From: Nostoc sp. KVJ3
Lineage (GTDB): Bacteria; Cyanobacteriota; Cyanobacteriia; Cyanobacteriales; Nostocaceae
NCBI RefSeq assembly: GCF_026127265.1
Contig: NZ_WWFG01000001.1
Location: 186,001 to 250,000 of the forward strand
Direction of reading: 5' to 3'
Length of the DNA stretch: 64,000 bases
In this document: positions 52,413-61,531 of the stretch, in pieces
How the letters are laid out: each line of letters opens with the position of its first letter
Position numbering within the stretch: position 1 is the first letter of the stretch
Notes under the pieces: generated by a model
What the model was told of the DNA's origin: nothing
Seen by the model: only the letters and a program-made list of their open reading frames with translations
The model's database searches: none
Program-made: the position numbers and the translations under genes

Positions 52413-52433
52413 ATTTAGAACACCGACTTCTTT

Positions 52434-52642
52434 AGAGGATGTTTTAAAAGTGGTTGGCTGTAATTTTAGGCACTTGTTGATCCCCCCTAACCCACGCCAG
52501 TCGCTCCACTACAGCGCTTCGCGCATCCTGCGGCGGGGGAGACCCCAAGACCGCGCTGACTCCCCTTAAAAAAGGGGAAGAATCAAAGTCCCCCTTTTTT
52601 AAGGGGGATTTAGGGGGATCTAAAACTTTTTGCTACCGACCA
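52434..52642. mobile_element. AGAGG-end MITE family, decayed copy A
   Basis: Left end AGAGGATGTTTTAAAAGTGG, then the family interior TTGGCTGTAATTTTAGGCAC, G/C-tract palindromes and GCTACCGACC; the right inverted end is degraded. A ~70-base segment rich in GCGCTTCGCGCATCC is inserted within the left G/C tract compared with the other copies. No gene lies in 52413-52716. Confidence 0.75.
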
Positions 52643-52716
52643 GAAGCTTTGTTTGAATATCTTATTTTCTCATCAGATGTTACAGTTTCTGCTAAGAAGG
52701 CAAAACAATTAACTCC

Positions 52717-53019
52717 CTACTCAACCCGCTTAACTTCAAATCCCTGCAACCCTTCGGGTACTTCATACTCAACCACAACATCTTTAACCACAGCAGAGGG
52801 CGGCCCAGAAAAACACCAGCGCACCATGTTATCTACAACCTCTTGCGCCCCTTCAAAGACTGCTTCTACTCGATTATCAGGGAGATTTCGTACCCAACCA
52901 GTTAATCCCAACTGCCTAGCAGTATCTACAGTGGAATAGCGATAGCCGACTCCTTGGACTCGGCCAGAAATGAATACATGGGCGCGGATAATCTTTGGCA
53001 GGGCTTTAAAATTCTGCAT
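52717..53019 (-). CDS. acyP: Acylphosphatase
   Basis: A 100-residue enzyme that hydrolyses acyl phosphates. GRVQGVGYR holds the catalytic Arg (R27) and GWVRNLPDN the catalytic Asn (N45). The gene is alone on this strand; length is normal. Confidence 0.95.
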   Translation of the reverse strand: MQNFKALPKIIRAHVFISGRVQGVGYRYSTVDTARQLGLTGWVRNLPDNRVEAVFEGAQEVVDNMVRWCFSGPPSAVVKDVVVEYEVPEGLQGFEVKRVE

Positions 53020-53155
53020 ACACTGGTCTAATCTTTACGATTCCAGTCTACCTAGTTTGTGTATAGACAGTCTGTTTTTAACTCCAACTAGCGAAATTAA
53101 TTACAGTCATCGTCCTGTACTGGCGATCGCAATTATCCCACTCTTCAGGAATTAT

Positions 53156-53905
53156 TTAGTGTTCTTGTCCCGTTGGTCTGATCAGGATTTCGTTGACATT
53201 GACGCGCGACGGCTGGGTAACAGCGTAAACGATCGCAGCAGCAATGTCTTCGCTATGCAGAGGTGTAATTGCTCTGCGCCGTTCCTCGATGCGTTGTTTA
53301 GCGATGGGATCAGTAATTTGGTTGTCAATTTCTGTATCCACTAAACCTGGTTCGATAATGGTGACGCGGATATTGTCTTTGTGGACTTCTTGGCGCAATG
53401 CTTCTGAGAGGGCATTGACACCCCATTTAGTGGCATTATAAACACCAATACCCGCCCGCGCTGTCCGTCCAGCCACTGAAGAGATATTGACTATATGCCC
53501 CGATTTTTGCGCCTTAAACAGAGGCAAAACAGCATGAATAGCATATAGCAGACCTAGTACATTAAGATCAAACGATCGCCGCCAGTCGGAGCTATTTCCA
53601 GCTTCAATAGTTCCGAGTAAGGCAATTCCGGCATTATTCACCAGGATATCGACCCTTCCCAATTCTGCATTAGCCTTTGCCACCAAGTTATTTACCTGGT
53701 CTTCATCAGTCACATCGGTGACAATGGGCAATGCCTTGCCACCACTAGCTTCTATACGTTCTGTCAATGCCTGAATGCGATCGCCACGCCTAGCAGCCAA
53801 TACTACTGTCGCTCCAACTGAAGCCAATGCGATCGCAGTTGCTTCACCAATTCCTGCTGAAGCTCCAGTGATAATTGCTACTTGTCCTTGTAATTTCCCT
53901 GTCAT
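53156..53905 (-). CDS. Short-chain dehydrogenase/reductase
   Basis: A 249-residue classical SDR. TGASAGIG (13-20) binds the nucleotide, NNAG lies at 90-93, and the active-site triad is completed by the Ser in VNISSVAG with Y156 and K160 in YNATK. An Arg pair (AARRGDR) after the second strand favours NADP(H). It resembles the YdfG/serine dehydrogenase-like group; the substrate is unknown. Confidence 0.94.
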   Translation of the reverse strand: MTGKLQGQVAIITGASAGIGEATAIALASVGATVVLAARRGDRIQALTERIEASGGKALPIVTDVTDEDQVNNLVAKANAELGRVDILVNNAGIALLGTIEAGNSSDWRRSFDLNVLGLLYAIHAVLPLFKAQKSGHIVNISSVAGRTARAGIGVYNATKWGVNALSEALRQEVHKDNIRVTIIEPGLVDTEIDNQITDPIAKQRIEERRRAITPLHSEDIAAAIVYAVTQPSRVNVNEILIRPTGQEH

Positions 53906-54412
53906 TTATTTAACTCCTTAGTGATTGGGCATTTTTAGTTATCAGATATTTGATAGAGTATCCGAGTAATCTTAATTCCCAACTTCTTCGGCTGTATTTA
54001 ATAAAGTACTGTAACTTGATAGAACTACTGTATCTTGTACTATTTAGCAAATTATCATAGACAACTCTAAGAAGCAAGCTCTAGAGGTTCTAGTATAAGC
54101 AATAACTCAAAAAGCACATCGCTGGAGGCTGGAAACTTGTAGGAATAGTTACAGGTTTATTGGCTAATGGTGCTTGGGGAGTAAGAACCGCCGGTTTGCT
54201 GAAATTATTCTCTAAAAGGCAATTGTTCAACTAAAGCCGTAAGTAAGCGAAACGTTAGCGCAATCCAAACTGATCAAAATTGCTTCCTCCCGGGTCTCAG
54301 CAAAAAGCGTAAAGATGTGTATATTATTAATTATTTGGGAATAATAGCTCAGAAAATAACGATAATATTATCTGCGTTGCTCAGTAACTAAAGATAAAAA
54401 GGATTTATCATA
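53906..54412. other. Intergenic region with a possible gene fragment
   Basis: No complete gene. From 54106 to 54234 a 42-codon open stretch without start encodes a hydrophobic Gly-rich peptide (GGWKLVGIVTGLLANGAWGV, then RTAGLLKLFSKRQLFN) that looks like the end of a small membrane protein. It may be a remnant. The remainder, from 54235, is the leader of the next gene. Confidence 0.35.
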
Positions 54413-55432
54413 ATGGATTCTTTCGGTATTTACACCCTTGCCAATGATGTGGTGTTTGACCAGTTAGTAGCTTTGCTAAACAGCATTGAGGTGAATGTTA
54501 GCGCAGATATTCCCATTTGTATTATTCCATACGATGATCGATTAGACCTAGTTAGGCAAGAAGTTAATGCTCGCAAGAATGTAATTCTGTTTGATGATTG
54601 GCAGGTAATTCAACGTTGGGAAGAATTTGCTCATCAGGTTTGGGCTGCTCATTCTAAGGAAAAAGAGACAAAACTATCACGTTCTGGTTGGTACAAAAGT
54701 CATTTACAAAGAAAGTTTGTTGCCTTTGAGGGTATTTTTGATAAATTTGTATTTTATGATGGTGATAGCTTGGCGATGAAGCCAGTCAATGATGTAATTG
54801 ACAAGTTAGAAACATCCGATTTTATTTTTGATGATTGGGAACACCTTAAGCATGAAGCTGTTGCAGCATTGAATATTTCAGTGATAGAACAAACTGGACT
54901 ATATACAGAAGCTGATATACGTTCTAAGCTGCATTGCTCTAGCTTTTTTGGTTCTAAGCGAGGATTATTTACTATTAAAGAAATTGAAATAATGAAGGAG
55001 CAATTAATTAAGCAGAAAGAAGTTGAATGGATTAATGGATATGGATGGTGGGATGATTCTTTTTTGTTTAACTATATGACCTTACGCTGCGATCGCCCAC
55101 TTTTTAACTTTACACTTAGTCCTAATGGCGAAGATAGAACAGGTAACTGTGCCAATGCAGATCCCTTCGTCAATATTAATAATGTTCTTTACAATCAAGA
55201 TGGCTTAAAACCAATTCATCGCATCCATTATATGAGCTATTCTGCTCGTGACTTTGCCTACTTATGCAAAGGTAAATATGTTAATATCTGTTATGCGAAT
55301 GAGTTTTTACACTATCGCTTTCTCAAACAGCCAGAACAAAGACCAAAAGAGCTAAGACCACTGAATATAGTTGCCAAAACTCATAATCTTTTCAATAAAA
55401 CAATAAATAAAATTCAAAGAACTCTCCGCTAA
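54413..55432 (+). CDS. Cyanobacterial glycosyltransferase-like protein
   Basis: A 339-residue soluble protein. It opens FGIYTLANDVVFDQLVALLN and has a DxD-like centre, FVFYDGDSLAMKP (D116-D118), as in GT-A enzymes that bind a metal-nucleotide sugar; WWDDSFLFNYM lies later. I recall a cyanobacterial protein family of this kind near polysaccharide genes but cannot verify the assignment. A GT2 glycosyltransferase follows on the same strand after 64 bases, supporting a surface glycan role. Confidence 0.7.
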   Translation: MDSFGIYTLANDVVFDQLVALLNSIEVNVSADIPICIIPYDDRLDLVRQEVNARKNVILFDDWQVIQRWEEFAHQVWAAHSKEKETKLSRSGWYKSHLQRKFVAFEGIFDKFVFYDGDSLAMKPVNDVIDKLETSDFIFDDWEHLKHEAVAALNISVIEQTGLYTEADIRSKLHCSSFFGSKRGLFTIKEIEIMKEQLIKQKEVEWINGYGWWDDSFLFNYMTLRCDRPLFNFTLSPNGEDRTGNCANADPFVNINNVLYNQDGLKPIHRIHYMSYSARDFAYLCKGKYVNICYANEFLHYRFLKQPEQRPKELRPLNIVAKTHNLFNKTINKIQRTLR

Positions 55433-55496
55433 ATATAGTTTTATTGGCGATGTATTAAATTAACAATTAATATAATATTATTTTTTAGTATAAAAT

Positions 55497-56444
55497 ATGC
55501 CTAAGATTACTGTCTGCGTTCCTACTTTTAATCGTGTCCATCTTCTTCCTTATGCCATTGACAGTGTACTGAATCAGTCTGAGCAAGACTTTGAGCTAAT
55601 TGTTTGTGATGACGGCTCTAGCGATCGCACGGCTGAATTAATGTCACAGTATACAGATGAACGGATTAAATATATTCGTCATGTAGAAAATATTGGTAAA
55701 AGTAATAATATGCGCTCTGGCTTTGATGCTGCCAGTGGTGAATATTTTATTAAATTTGATGACGACGATCGGCTAACACCCGATTTTCTTGCTAATACCG
55801 CAGCGATTCTTGCTCAAGACTCTAGCATTGATTTTGTTGGTACAGACCATTGGATAATTGATATTAATAATATCAGGGATGAGGCAAAAACTCAAGAAAA
55901 TACTCATCGCTGGGGTAGGAAGAATTTACCAGCAGGTGTTGTAGATAATTTATTGGAAGTTGTCTTTGTTCAGCAAAGCTTTCAAGTTGGCGCTACATTA
56001 TTTCGTCGTCAAACCTTGCAAGAATTAGGATTTATGCAGCCAAACCTGCAAAATTGCGAGGATAATGATTTATTTGTGCGTCTGGCTTTGGCTGGAAAAA
56101 AGGGTTATTATTTACCACAATTATTGATGGAATATCGCACTCATACAGAGCAGCAAGGTATCAGTCGAGCGATTCCTTATTTATTTGATAAAATGCGGTA
56201 TTTAGAAAGTTATAAGTTTGATTCTGAAAAACTAGAGACAATTAGAAAAAACCGTCTCACTGAAACGCAGTTATTATTAGGTTTGCGTTTAATTGAAAAG
56301 GGTGAAACGCAAAAAGGTAGAGAGTTAGTTTTGGCGGGACAGTCTTATTCAACTACTAAAGCTTGGACTGGTTTAGGATTATCGTTGTTACCAGTTGGAT
56401 TGCGAGGTAAGGTGTTTAATGCACTGCGACAAGTGCGGGGTTAG
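55497..56444 (+). CDS. Family 2 glycosyltransferase
   Basis: A 315-residue GT-A enzyme. ITVCVPTFNRVHLLPYAIDS is the standard GT2 opening, VCDDGSSDRT (37-45) binds UDP, and KFDDDDRLTPDF (86-97) contains the DxD metal site. No membrane helix, so it probably acts on a lipid-linked or protein acceptor at the cytoplasmic face. The C-terminal ~70 residues are helical. Likely in one operon with the 54413 gene. Confidence 0.93.
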   Translation: MPKITVCVPTFNRVHLLPYAIDSVLNQSEQDFELIVCDDGSSDRTAELMSQYTDERIKYIRHVENIGKSNNMRSGFDAASGEYFIKFDDDDRLTPDFLANTAAILAQDSSIDFVGTDHWIIDINNIRDEAKTQENTHRWGRKNLPAGVVDNLLEVVFVQQSFQVGATLFRRQTLQELGFMQPNLQNCEDNDLFVRLALAGKKGYYLPQLLMEYRTHTEQQGISRAIPYLFDKMRYLESYKFDSEKLETIRKNRLTETQLLLGLRLIEKGETQKGRELVLAGQSYSTTKAWTGLGLSLLPVGLRGKVFNALRQVRG

Positions 56445-56650
56445 GCTACCCCTATGAACAGAAATATTAGGTAATATTCCTGGCATTCAAATATTAAAGC
56501 TATCAAGGTAAAAAAATAATATTTGTATGAATAAAATAAATATACCTTTATATAGGAATCATATTTTATTTCTGAAAAAACTCAGTGCAACTTAAAAAGG
56601 CTTCTTCCTAGGCTGTTAACTTTGATAGTTTTTAGGGTTTTTTATTTTTG

Positions 56651-56710
56651 TGTCATTGCAAGCGGAGCGAAGCAATCGTCTGGGATTGTTTCGCTCCGCT
56701 CGCAATGACA
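56651..56710. repeat. Long hairpin, TGTCATTGC family
   Basis: TGTCATTGCAAGCGGAGCGA and its inverse TCGCTCCGCTCGCAATGACA bound a 60-base near-perfect hairpin with an AGCAATC/GATTGTT inner stem. It lies in the 56445-57212 spacer, which also contains the second 111-bp element and the AGAGG-end element but no gene. Confidence 0.85.
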
Positions 56711-56759
56711 TATATTTTGCATGACTTTTTAACTCCTAAAAAGGCACAGAGTCAACAGC

Positions 56760-56870
56760 CTAGTACCACAGGGCGGAATTAAAAATTAAAAATTAAAAAT
56801 TAAAAACGAATACAGCATGAGGGTTTCATTGATTTGGAATGGGTGGTTTATTTCCGCCGCACTGTACTAG
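56760..56870. mobile_element. 111-bp MITE-like element, copy 2
   Basis: Identical to 28566-28676 except for one base in the left end (CTAGTACCACAGGG against CTAGTACCGCAGGG). CTAG occurs at both termini. The near identity of copies 28 kb apart suggests recent transposition or gene conversion. Confidence 0.88.
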
Positions 56871-57053
56871 CCTCTTCCCTACTCCCTACCTACGCAAATA
56901 ATTTCATAAATCAAATCGGATTGCTATATACTCTACTGAGGGAAATAAAAATCAGTAGAGTATTTTTGTGGGAGTGTGATTTCAAGGAATAGCCGCTAAT
57001 AAGAGCGTCTGTACTTGTTGCTAGACTATTAACTTTGTGGGTAAGTGGTTCTA

Positions 57054-57214
57054 AGAGGTTGTTTGAAAAGTATTTGGCTGTTATTTTAGGCACTTAGAGA
57101 TCCCCCCCAGCCCCCCTTAAAAAGGGTGAAGAATCTAAGTCCCCCTTTTTAAGGGGGATTTAGGGGGATCTGAAATGTTTTGCTACCAATGAGAGGACTT
57201 TTCAAACAGCCTCT
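57054..57214. mobile_element. AGAGG-end MITE family, copy B
   Basis: Ends AGAGGTTGTTTGAAAAGT and ACTTTTCAAACAGCCTCT form the terminal inverted repeats of a 161-bp element with the interior TTGGCTGTTATTTTAGGCAC and paired G/C tracts. Its last two bases form part of the stop codon of the RTX-like gene on the minus strand. Confidence 0.85.
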
Positions 57215-58565
57215 AAGCATGAGGCAGAACGCCAAGAAATGCGATTTGTTCAACATTCAAGACATTGAGGACGAACCCATCGCGTTTAATGGTGTAATTG
57301 TCGGAACTGCCGGTGATGGTGTAATCACTTTTGAAGTCGGGCAGAATTAGCTTGTTCCATCCCGAACCACCATCAATGGTGGCATTACCGTAACCAACAT
57401 CAAATATGTCGTTTCCACATCCACCTTTAATTAAGACATTGGCAATATCGCCCCCTTGGTTTGAAACGGGATTACCGTTAGCATCAATTCGACGAGCTTT
57501 GAAGTAATCGTTACCGCTTCCGCCATCAATAGTGCCGCCTTGAATACCAATACTGGTGCCATAGCCAGCAAGGGTATCATCTCCAGCCCCTCCACAGATA
57601 ATGCCATTAGTATTAAGAAAACCTATGCCTTGACTAATCCCAGTACCGATGATGGTATCGTTGCCATCGCCTAAACTGATGATACCACTGTTAACAATAC
57701 CCATACCTACACCAGGTGGAACCACCCCAAACCCAAACACAAGGAGACTGTCATCCCCTGCACCGCCTGTACCCGTGCCAGAAAGGAAGTCGTTTCCCTG
57801 CCCTGTACTAATTACGCTACCCTTGCTGTTGGAAATACCTATACCATTCCCCGCAGGGAGATTACGACCAGGAGAAGGATCTGTTTCTCCATTACCGCCC
57901 TTGCCGATACCAGTAATAGAATCGTTTCCAAAGCCTCCACTAATCACGCTGCCATCACTGTTGAAGATGCCTGTACCATCCACATCCTCTCCATAAGAAA
58001 CATTCTTACCAGTTCCCTCGATAAAGTCGTTCCCGTAACCTCCATCAATGCGGCTATGCTGAGTGTTAGAGATTCCTATACCATTACCAGTTCCTTCTAT
58101 AGAGTCGTTCCCGCAACCTCCATTAATGTGGCTATACTGGGTATTATTGATACCTTTAGTGATACCTACTCCCAACCCGTCACTTCCGGTTCCGGTTCCC
58201 TTGATCAAATCATTTCCGTCTTCTCCATTAATGTAGCCACTCTGAGTATTGGAGATCCCTGTACCCGGTAGAAAGCTTCTATACCAGAAACCACCATTGC
58301 CAGTGCCAGAGATAGTATCGTCTCCCCTCCCTGCATTGATGATGCCACTGTTGGCAATGCCAGTGCCAGTGCTTGCGTCAAAGCCGTCGCTGAAGCCAGT
58401 GCCAGTACCAGAGATAGTGTCGTTACCGCCTCTAGTATCAATGACTCCCTTTTTTAAAACCTCAATTCCAATTGCGGGATAATATCCATTATCTTCAAGA
58501 CCAGTCACCAGATCCGAACCAGAGGTGCCGATGAGTGAGGGAGAAGAAACAATTAATCTGGACAT
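57213..58565 (-). CDS. RTX-like glycine/aspartate repeat protein
   Basis: A 450-residue protein built of repeats such as GGNDTISGTGTG, GRGDDTISGTGNGG, GYGNDFIEGTGK and GDGNDTIIGTG, variants of the calcium-binding GGxGxDxUx nonapeptide, alternating with ISNTQxSxI- or GIGISN-type segments. This gives a longer, about 40-50-residue superrepeat than the usual RTX parallel beta-roll. The C-terminus (YTITGSSDNYTIKRDGFVLN, VLNVEQIAFLG) resembles the end domain of RTX proteins exported by type I secretion. The stop codon overlaps the end of a MITE, so the last residues may be altered. Probably secreted and calcium-binding. Confidence 0.82.
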   Translation of the reverse strand: MSRLIVSSPSLIGTSGSDLVTGLEDNGYYPAIGIEVLKKGVIDTRGGNDTISGTGTGFSDGFDASTGTGIANSGIINAGRGDDTISGTGNGGFWYRSFLPGTGISNTQSGYINGEDGNDLIKGTGTGSDGLGVGITKGINNTQYSHINGGCGNDSIEGTGNGIGISNTQHSRIDGGYGNDFIEGTGKNVSYGEDVDGTGIFNSDGSVISGGFGNDSITGIGKGGNGETDPSPGRNLPAGNGIGISNSKGSVISTGQGNDFLSGTGTGGAGDDSLLVFGFGVVPPGVGMGIVNSGIISLGDGNDTIIGTGISQGIGFLNTNGIICGGAGDDTLAGYGTSIGIQGGTIDGGSGNDYFKARRIDANGNPVSNQGGDIANVLIKGGCGNDIFDVGYGNATIDGGSGWNKLILPDFKSDYTITGSSDNYTIKRDGFVLNVLNVEQIAFLGVLPHA

Positions 58566-58917
58566 AATATTATTTTCCTTAATAGAGTGCGATCGAGTTT
58601 TAATCCCTGAAAGTCTTGTTTGTTATATTCAGTTTTCTTTCAATCAGAATTGTCTAAGTTGAGACTTTTTCTGCTCAGGAGTTCGCAGAGTAAAAACTAG
58701 AAAGTTCTAGATATTACTTCTGTTGGCTAACGAATTATTCCTCGCGATCTTAAATTAATACCACTCAATATTCCTCGAATGTAATTCCTGTATGAAATTA
58801 CATTTTAGCTAAAGCAGTATCAAGAAAATATCAGAGTCGAGAAAATTACGTGCTTCTATATTTTCCCCTATTCCTAACTACAATTTACTTGAATAATATG
58901 GTTATTGAGCGAGACTA

Positions 58918-59068
58918 AGAGGATATTTTAAAAGGGTATTCTATTTTTAAGTGCCAGGGCAGGAGAAAATTTCAGTGTATGGCTAAAACCTGGATTTTCT
59001 CTTACAGTTGCTTGGCTAGAAGTCAGAAAGCAAAAATTATACCCTTCGGGGCTTTTAAAACATCCTCT
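58918..59068. mobile_element. AGAGG-end MITE family, divergent copy D
   Basis: AGAGGATATTTTAAAAGGGTAT at the left and ATACCCTTCGGGGCTTTTAA then AACATCCTCT at the right are inverted ends. The interior differs entirely from copies A-C (CAGTGTATGGCTAAAACC), so only the termini define family membership. It lies in the 58566-59482 spacer, which otherwise shows no gene and is AT-rich. Confidence 0.7.
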
Positions 59069-59482
59069 CAGAGTGTTGACTACGAAAAGTAATCTGTGAT
59101 TTGAAACTTGGAAACAAGAAGAATTTAGATAACCCGATAAAAATTAAATACCGAAAGTTTACTTAGATGTCTATACTTGCATAAATATCTTCACATAATC
59201 TTTATGTTTTTGACTAAAAAATGTATATGCAAGTACTGAGCTTGATGTATTCTTTATATTTTTTCTTTGATGTTTACTACCATACTTGACATGAACACGA
59301 AAGGAAAACAGATAATTATCTCATATTAAATTAACGTATTTATGACAAACGTATGACAAAAGTATGACTAAATCTTTTTGTTGAATAAGTTGTTAAAATC
59401 AGGAAATTAAAGAAACTTATTTAGATGTATACTTGTTATTGATTTTTGACAACTAAGACTCATCCATTAGGATGTTTATTAT

Positions 59483-59962
59483 ATGAATCAACTTTTTTCT
59501 AAGAGCTTATTGGGGTTAGCAGGTATATCATTTTTGCTTTGCTTGTCTCAATCAGCAATGGCGCTTGTACGCAGTGATGTTGCTATTATCGTCAATAGTG
59601 GCTCTACCAATACGATTGGGTATCGGATTTATGTATCACCAACTGGAGAAGTTAATTATGTTGATGGTCAAGGGTCTCATCAAGGTAAATTGCCCAAAAA
59701 GTTGACAAAAGAGTTTTTCCACGACGTGAAGATTGCTGAACCTTTATCTAATTTGCCAGTAAAACTTGGTTGTGCTAAATCTGTTTCTTTTGGTACAACA
59801 ACTACTATTAAATTAGCCGATCAACAGTCGCAAGATATCAGTTGTCCTGGCAATGGGAAAGCTCAACAGTTAGATAATGACGTGATTGCAATTGCAAAAG
59901 CTTTAAACGTAGTTAATGTGCCTAAGAGCCAAGGAAAACCACTGCCACCCCAGAACTTTTAG
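59483..59962 (+). CDS. Secreted protein of unknown function
   Basis: A 159-residue protein with a Sec signal peptide (hydrophobic residues 8-22, cleavage probably after SAMA). The mature part is a small beta-rich domain (VAIIVNSGSTNTIGYRIYVS, TGEVNYVDGQG) with two cysteines, C98 in KLGCAKS and C121 in DISCPG, that could form a disulfide. No known family is recognised. The long AT-rich upstream spacer likely contains its promoter; two TATGACAAA direct repeats occur at about 59340-59365. Confidence 0.75.
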   Translation: MNQLFSKSLLGLAGISFLLCLSQSAMALVRSDVAIIVNSGSTNTIGYRIYVSPTGEVNYVDGQGSHQGKLPKKLTKEFFHDVKIAEPLSNLPVKLGCAKSVSFGTTTTIKLADQQSQDISCPGNGKAQQLDNDVIAIAKALNVVNVPKSQGKPLPPQNF

Positions 59963-59984
59963 TTGATTCATCGATTTACACCTA

Positions 59985-60183
59985 AGAGGTTGTTTGAAAA
60001 GTAGTTGGCTGTAATTTTAGGCACTTATTGATCCCCCCTAACCCCCCTTAAAAAAGGGGGGAACCGGAATCAAAGTCCCCCTTAAAAAAGGGGGGAACCG
60101 GAATCAAAGTCCCCTTAAAAAGGGGGATTTAGGGGGATCTAAAACTTTTTGCTACCGATAAGAGGACTTTTCAAACATCCTCT
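59985..60183. mobile_element. AGAGG-end MITE family, copy C with internal duplication
   Basis: Ends AGAGGTTGTTTGAAAAGT and ACTTTTCAAACATCCTCT; interior nearly the same as copy B. It is longer (199 bp) because a 34-base segment containing AAAAAAGGGGGGAACCGGAA is duplicated in tandem at about 60040-60110. It starts 22 bases after the stop of the secreted protein gene. Confidence 0.85.
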
Positions 60184-60380
60184 AAAATAAGTTGCAGTTG
60201 CTTATAGAAAGTAAATTTAAGAGAGGCAACTGCAATAGAGGATTAAAATAATTCGTAATACTTCTCTACGAGACGCTGCGCGAACGACTTCGCTCAGTAC
60301 AAGTTCGTAATGACGCTCTCTACGAGACACAAAAAGCGAGTCCGCGTTCGCTTTTTGCGTCGCTAACGTAATTCGTAATT

Positions 60381-60900
60381 ATGTTTTGTGACGAGGATTT
60401 AAACCCCTCGCGCCCAGACCGTCCCAGCTTATTATTGTGGATAGCACCTTTACGAGCAGAAGAGGGACATGGCAAACAGAAAGGATATGACGCGATTACC
60501 AATAACACCAACCAAATTGACCCCGTGACTCAAAGTTATTTATTCATGGATAAGCAAAACCATCTACGTTTGCCAATAGTCCGTAAGCTTGGTAGTTTCT
60601 CGCTCCCAACAAATTCATCACAAACTAACTTCCTGGCTGAATATGCCTTGCATAACCTGTCAGATGCCGATTTTGTTTTATCAATTCCGGCTGTTACGAC
60701 TGTTCAAGACCAATTTAGAGTGTTCCAAAAAATAAATGATCCAAAACCCGTCATTGCGAGCGAAGCGAAGCAATCACAGCCCTTGGGATTGCTTCGCTTC
60801 GCTCACAATGACAATTGGGTATTTTTTTACTTGGAGTACTCTTAAAGCGATCGCTCCCCAGTTTGGCTATAATCCTACAGATGCAACACATATCCCTTGA
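60381..60900 (+). pseudogene. Gene fragment disrupted by a palindromic repeat
   Basis: An open frame to 60845 contains a protein-like stretch (LGSFSLPTNSSQTNFLAEYA, LSDADFVLSIPAVTTVQDQF) and then runs into VIASEAKQSQPLGLLRFAHN, which is the translation of the TGTCATTGC-family hairpin at 60748-60816. In the next frame, just after the repeat, WSTLKAIAPQFGYNPTDATH and a stop at 60898-60900 read like the natural C-terminus. I infer that a repeat insertion shifted the frame. Family unknown. The first ~40 codons may not belong. The ATG at 60381 has no clear ribosome binding site. Confidence 0.5.
60748..60816. repeat. TGTCATTGC-family hairpin inside a gene fragment
   Basis: GTCATTGCGAGCGAAGCGAA and its inverse TTCGCTTCGCTCACAATGAC, with GCAATC and GATTGC inner arms. 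Same family as 56651-56710. Confidence 0.85.
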
Positions 60901-61531
60901 TTACGAAAAAGTCAAGCCAAATATTTGTTTTAAAGACCCAGCAACAGCACAATAGGCAGGTTTCCGTGCGCCCAAGTGATAAAGCACAATTTGAACTCCC
61001 AATTATTCCCAATCCAAATTGGAATATTCTAAGAAGCGATAAAGTTCATAGGTTAATAGTCATTGTCAGCCACACAAATCCCTTTACATTTTATCCCGTT
61101 TGTAGCGGTGCGCTGACAATAAGAACAGAGAATTTTTTCCTTCTCTGTTTCTTGATTTATCTTTATACTATTGTTTAACGGAATAAAGTCCTTTTCGCTC
61201 TGGAATTTTAAAGTCATGAGAATGGAGTAATTTCTTATAGTTTAACAGCCAAAAATCTGAGTTTTTCAATCACACCTAATCTGCCAATATATTGATCGTT
61301 GCATAAGTGTAATTTTTGGCGATGACGATCGCATTTTATCGAGTATTGGTAGCAGATGGATATTCAAATGCAAATCATACCCGATCTTTACTTTCCCCAG
61401 AGTCATCAAACAGAGGATATGGTAAAATCTTCACATAGGTGAGGATTTTAGCGCTATTGAAAAAATAGTAATCTCTCTATGATAATCTGCGGAATGTGGG
61501 CTTTAACTCTATCCGCTCAATCAATTTCACG
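60901..61531. other. Leader region before the terminal sensor gene
   Basis: 630 bases without a firm gene. A 93-codon frame from TTG 60897 to 61178 exists but has a weak start and no recognised motif, so I do not call it. From 61179 to 61531 the sequence is non-coding and should hold the promoter of the 61532 gene. Confidence 0.4.

Noticed and set aside
60897..61178. 93-codon frame as a gene
   Set aside because: TTG start overlapping the preceding fragment's stop, no ribosome binding site, no recognisable motif, and a low-complexity hydrophobic end.
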